DNA of 6,809 nucleotides, from the NCBI GenBank assembly GCA_016200995.1, contig JACQDS010000066.1, positions 1 through 6,809 of the forward strand. The letters run 5' to 3'. Position 1 is the stretch's first letter. Each line of letters starts with the position of its first letter. This DNA is from Candidatus Azambacteria bacterium (GTDB taxonomy: Bacteria; Patescibacteriota; Minisyncoccia; GWC2-36-17; M10-OD1-4). A model generated the notes under the pieces. That model worked only from the letters and a program-made list of their open reading frames with translations. It ran no database searches and was not told the DNA's origin. The position numbers and the translations under genes are program-made. This document shows positions 5,091-6,809 of the stretch, one piece after another.

Positions 5091-5522
5091 ATGTCCATCC
5101 CTCAAAAAGACGAAGGAGCCGGCAAAACAATACTTCTGGCTCACTCAAATATTGAATTTTGCAATTCTCTCGGCGAGGCTCTAAAAAGCCTCGGTTTTGG
5201 CATCGTCATAGCCCAAGACGGCGAAACTGCCACCACGCTCTTTCATCTTTACCAAGACCAGATAAAACTTGTTTTGACTGACATAGTATTGCCTAAAAAA
5301 GACGGTTTCGCCATCTTAGGAGAAATAAGAGCGATCACGAAAAACATACCGGTCGTCATACTTACCAATCTTGACGACGAAGAAGATATTAAAAAAGCCA
5401 AAGAAATGGGAGCGGAGGATTATATAATAAGATCAAAAATAACCACACAAGATATCGCCAAAAAAGTTTCTTCTATAATTCATAAATCTTCAGAGATTAA
5501 CAAGAAGAAGGAATATTCATAA
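5091..5522 (+). CDS. Stand-alone response-regulator receiver domain with altered acidic pocket
   Basis: A 143-residue single-domain CheY-like protein of the cytoplasm, without an output domain. Beta1 is TILLA (13-17). The phosphoacceptor is D64 in LTDIVLPKKDGF, the switch Thr is T92 in VVILTN, and the beta5 region is AEDYIIRSK (108-116). Compared with CheY, the acidic Mg2+-binding pair is replaced by H18 and S19, and the conserved Lys is Arg (R114) with Lys two residues later. D64 and T92 are kept. Normal Mg2+-dependent phosphorylation is therefore doubtful, and the protein may act as a pseudo-receiver or interaction module. No histidine kinase is in the window. Start at ATG 5091; no Shine-Dalgarno. 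The C-terminal tail (about 133-143, lysine-rich) ends with a TAA inside a TAATTCA-type repeat, and another such unit lies inside the coding sequence at 5476-5482. The fold is certain; the partner is unknown. Confidence 0.92.
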   Translation: MSIPQKDEGAGKTILLAHSNIEFCNSLGEALKSLGFGIVIAQDGETATTLFHLYQDQIKLVLTDIVLPKKDGFAILGEIRAITKNIPVVILTNLDDEEDIKKAKEMGAEDYIIRSKITTQDIAKKVSSIIHKSSEINKKKEYS

Positions 5523-5529
5523 TTCATAA
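5514..5529 (+). repeat. TAATTCA-type repeat at the response regulator stop
   Basis: TATTCA, TAATTCA and TAAT run in near-heptad phase across the gene end; the TAA at 5520-5522 is the stop codon. A related pair, TAATTCA then TAAATCT, lies just upstream within the coding sequence (5476-5489). Short, but the same unit as the longer flanking arrays. Confidence 0.5.
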
Positions 5530-5543
5530 TATCCACAGGCATT

Positions 5544-5572
5544 TTGCTTTTTTAAATAAATAGATATATAAT
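5544..5572 (+). promoter_or_regulatory. Sigma70-type promoter of the RCC1-repeat gene
   Basis: TTGCTT (5544-5549), a 17-bp spacer, and a perfect TATAAT (5567-5572). The predicted start near 5579 falls at the first base of the heptad array, so the roughly 45-base leader would consist largely of TAATTCA-type repeats. The -35 hexamer equals that of the promoter at 1139. This is the best promoter match in the window. Confidence 0.65.
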
Positions 5573-5579
5573 TATTAAA

Positions 5580-5614
5580 TAATCCATAATTCATAAATTT
5601 TAATTCATAATTCA
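5580..5614 (+). repeat. Five-unit heptad array in the RCC1 gene leader
   Basis: Five consecutive 7-bp units: TAATCCA, TAATTCA, TAAATTT, TAATTCA, TAATTCA, followed by a degenerate TAAAAAT. It ends about ten bases before the ATG at 5625 and leaves no Shine-Dalgarno. It contains stop triplets in every forward frame. Confidence 0.75.
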
Positions 5615-5624
5615 TAAAAATTCT

Positions 5625-6809
5625 ATGTTAAAAAAAATATACGATTTTTTGCAAAAGAAGGTCGGCGCCGTTGAAAAAGACCTTTACGACGTCTCAATCT
5701 CAAAAGAAGCGGAAGGTCAAGGCAAGCATTACCTCCAAAATTCATTCGCATATCTCACAATAGGCCTAAGATACCTTTTTTTCGGCGTTTTGGAGTTTGT
5801 CGTGAAGTTTTTCGTTCTGATCTCAAAAACTCCCCACGAAGGCTACAAGCTCTTGGTCGCTCCTATAGAAAAGCTTGAACTTGAAGAAAAGGAGCTTCTT
5901 GAGCATCACGACTACAAAGCATTTTTAAAGATGCACGAAAAGACAAGGGTCCTTTCTTTCAAAGCCGTCGGCGCGGCCGTTTTGGCTATAGTCATAGTCT
6001 CTCTGGTCGTCACCGTTTTGGTCCCTGTCGGCAAAAAGATCCTCGCCGCATCCTACACCTGGACCCAGTCAAGCTGGACAGGCGGATCCTCAACAGCGAC
6101 AGCCTCGCATCCCGACACCGGAACATGGAATAAATACACCTCAACAACCACCGGTATGCTCGCCGGGTCAACAATCTCCCTCGTTCCGGCGACGCAATCC
6201 TTCATTGACTCCTCAAGCCCGTCAATTCCATCAGGCGCAACCGGCGGCGATTTTGATTTAGGAACGAATACAAATACGAGAATTGCCAACGGAAAGATAA
6301 AGCTTGCCTCCGCGCCACCCGGCACCATTGCTCTTTCTCTCTCACCCAATGGTACTTTTGCGGTTGCTTTAAAAGACGACGGCACTATCTGGACTTGGGG
6401 ATATAATGGTGGGACTAATGGTAATGGTTACGGCCAGCTTGGCCTCGGCCACACAACAGATAAATACCTCCCAACCCAGGTCTGCACCACCGCAAGAACG
6501 GCCGGAACAACGACAACAAATGTCGGCGCCTGTTCAACTGAGTCTAAAACCGCCGAAACCGGCTTTACGGCCGTTTCTGCTGGTGGTAACTCTGTCATCG
6601 CCCTTAAATCTGACGGCACTATCTGGACTTGGGGAACTAATTATACAGGATATTCTTATTTCTACTATCTCGGCCTCGGCCACACAACAGATAAATACCT
6701 CCCAACCCAGGTCTGCACCACCGCAAGAACGGCCGGAACAGCGACAACATATGTCGGCGCCTGTTCAACTGAGTCTAAAACCGCCGAAACCGGCTTTACG
6801 GCCGTTTCT
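5625..6809 (+). CDS. Membrane-anchored surface protein with RCC1 beta-propeller repeats (3' end outside window)
   Basis: An open frame of 395 codons without a stop to the window end. Residues 1-42 are soluble. Hydrophobic stretches lie at about 43-66 and 114-135, separated by a charged helical stretch (EKLELEEKELLEHHDYKAF at 82-100). After the second, the protein turns Thr/Ser/Gly-rich (SYTWTQSSWTGG, about 143-225), a style typical of exported Patescibacteria surface proteins. RCC1 blades begin near 232: VALKDDGTIWTWG (247-259), then YGQLGLG (269-275) with PTQV (283-286), then FTAVSAGGNSVIALKSDGTIWTWG (start 314), and a second GLG-PTQV module (350-363). Each module carries an extra insert of about 27 residues with two cysteines (C287 and C303; C364 and C380) between PTQV and FTAVS. 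RCC1 propellers usually bind partners, so adhesion or ligand binding outside the cell is plausible but inferred. Start ATG 5625 follows a good promoter, without a Shine-Dalgarno. Parts of the repeat region are GC-richer (57% in 6481-6540) than the intergenic DNA. Confidence 0.92.
   Translation, partial: MLKKIYDFLQKKVGAVEKDLYDVSISKEAEGQGKHYLQNSFAYLTIGLRYLFFGVLEFVVKFFVLISKTPHEGYKLLVAPIEKLELEEKELLEHHDYKAFLKMHEKTRVLSFKAVGAAVLAIVIVSLVVTVLVPVGKKILAASYTWTQSSWTGGSSTATASHPDTGTWNKYTSTTTGMLAGSTISLVPATQSFIDSSSPSIPSGATGGDFDLGTNTNTRIANGKIKLASAPPGTIALSLSPNGTFAVALKDDGTIWTWGYNGGTNGNGYGQLGLGHTTDKYLPTQVCTTARTAGTTTTNVGACSTESKTAETGFTAVSAGGNSVIALKSDGTIWTWGTNYTGYSYFYYLGLGHTTDKYLPTQVCTTARTAGTATTYVGACSTESKTAETGFTAVS
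6378..6401 (+). repeat. 24-bp coding repeat (RCC1 DGTIWTWG strand), copy 1
   Basis: Identical to 6612-6635 base for base. It encodes DGTIWTWG, the conserved RCC1 strand. Its offset to copy 2 is 234 bp, three more than the offset of the larger repeat, because the loop between them differs by one codon. Confidence 0.85.
6441..6578 (+). repeat. 138-bp coding repeat in the RCC1 gene, copy 1
   Basis: Aligns without gaps to 6672-6809 at an offset of 231 bp (77 codons) with two mismatches (6510 A versus 6741 G; 6519 A versus 6750 T), which change Thr to Ala and Asn to Tyr. It encodes the GLGHTT-PTQV module plus the Cys-containing insert. Confidence 0.95.
6612..6635 (+). repeat. 24-bp coding repeat (RCC1 DGTIWTWG strand), copy 2
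   Basis: Exact copy of 6378-6401, followed by a loop unlike that of copy 1. Confidence 0.85.
6672..6809 (+). repeat. 138-bp coding repeat in the RCC1 gene, copy 2 (reaches window end)
   Basis: Second copy of 6441-6578, with two substitutions in 138 bases. It is still matching at the last base, so the true repeat is longer and more copies may follow. Confidence 0.95.

Noticed and set aside
5062..5614. Reading the TAATTCA arrays as transcription factor operators
   Set aside because: They are not palindromic and recur at both ends of genes, including over stop codons, which suits a junction repeat better than an operator.
6053..6619. Two minus-strand ORFs opposite the RCC1 gene
   Set aside because: The forward frame is open to the window end with clear RCC1 repeats; the antisense ORFs have no recognisable domain or start context.
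6441..6809. CRISPR-like or mobile-element interpretation of the 138-bp repeats
   Set aside because: The repeats are in frame, encode RCC1 blades and are separated by coding loops, so they are protein-domain repeats.

Overview
The window most likely comes from a candidate-phyla-radiation bacterium (Patescibacteria, Parcubacteria-like). This is inferred from recalled gene families, not from a database search. The clues are a small multi-spanning membrane protein next to a membrane-anchored Clp-like AAA+ ATPase, a surface-type RCC1 repeat protein, a minimal toxin-antitoxin pair, a HicB-type remnant, and start codons that mostly lack a Shine-Dalgarno sequence. The standard bacterial code fits: UGA stops the toxin gene, and no long frame needs UGA read-through.

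Layout, all on the + strand. (1) 1-1136: C-terminal part of a P2-type cation-transporting ATPase, cut by the window start. (2) 1139-4116: an apparent two-gene unit. A promoter placed so that the mRNA could be leaderless precedes a 124-aa membrane protein, followed by an 846-aa Clp/Hsp100-like ATPase with two N-terminal membrane segments. Its first ATPase domain has lost its catalytic motifs; its second keeps them but has lost the pore-loop aromatic. (3) 4108-4671: an AT-rich type II toxin-antitoxin module (Phd/YefM-like antitoxin, RelE/ParE-like toxin). A perfect 28-bp palindrome overlies its likely promoter, and a nine-codon mini-ORF with the window's only strong Shine-Dalgarno sits just before the toxin. 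(4) 4668-5064: a HicB-like antitoxin remnant with an in-frame stop, merging into a short coiled-coil ORF that also looks truncated. (5) 5091-5522: a stand-alone receiver domain with an altered acidic pocket. (6) 5544-6809: a good promoter and the start of a membrane-anchored RCC1 beta-propeller protein, open at the window end, with nearly identical 138-bp coding repeats around a divergent loop.

Several gene junctions (1547-1574, 5062-5081, 5514-5529, 5580-5614) are built from 7-bp-period repeats (ACTTTTC-like or TAATTCA-like). They often supply the stop codon of the upstream gene and occupy the space where a ribosome binding site would sit.

Functionally, the window joins an ion pump, a membrane-associated AAA+ machine with a membrane partner, a mobile-type toxin-antitoxin patch with decaying neighbours, a possible signalling protein, and a surface protein. 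The strongest candidates for something new are the unusual Clp-like ATPase with its membrane partner, the RCC1 protein with conserved blocks around a variable loop, and the heptad-repeat gene junctions.
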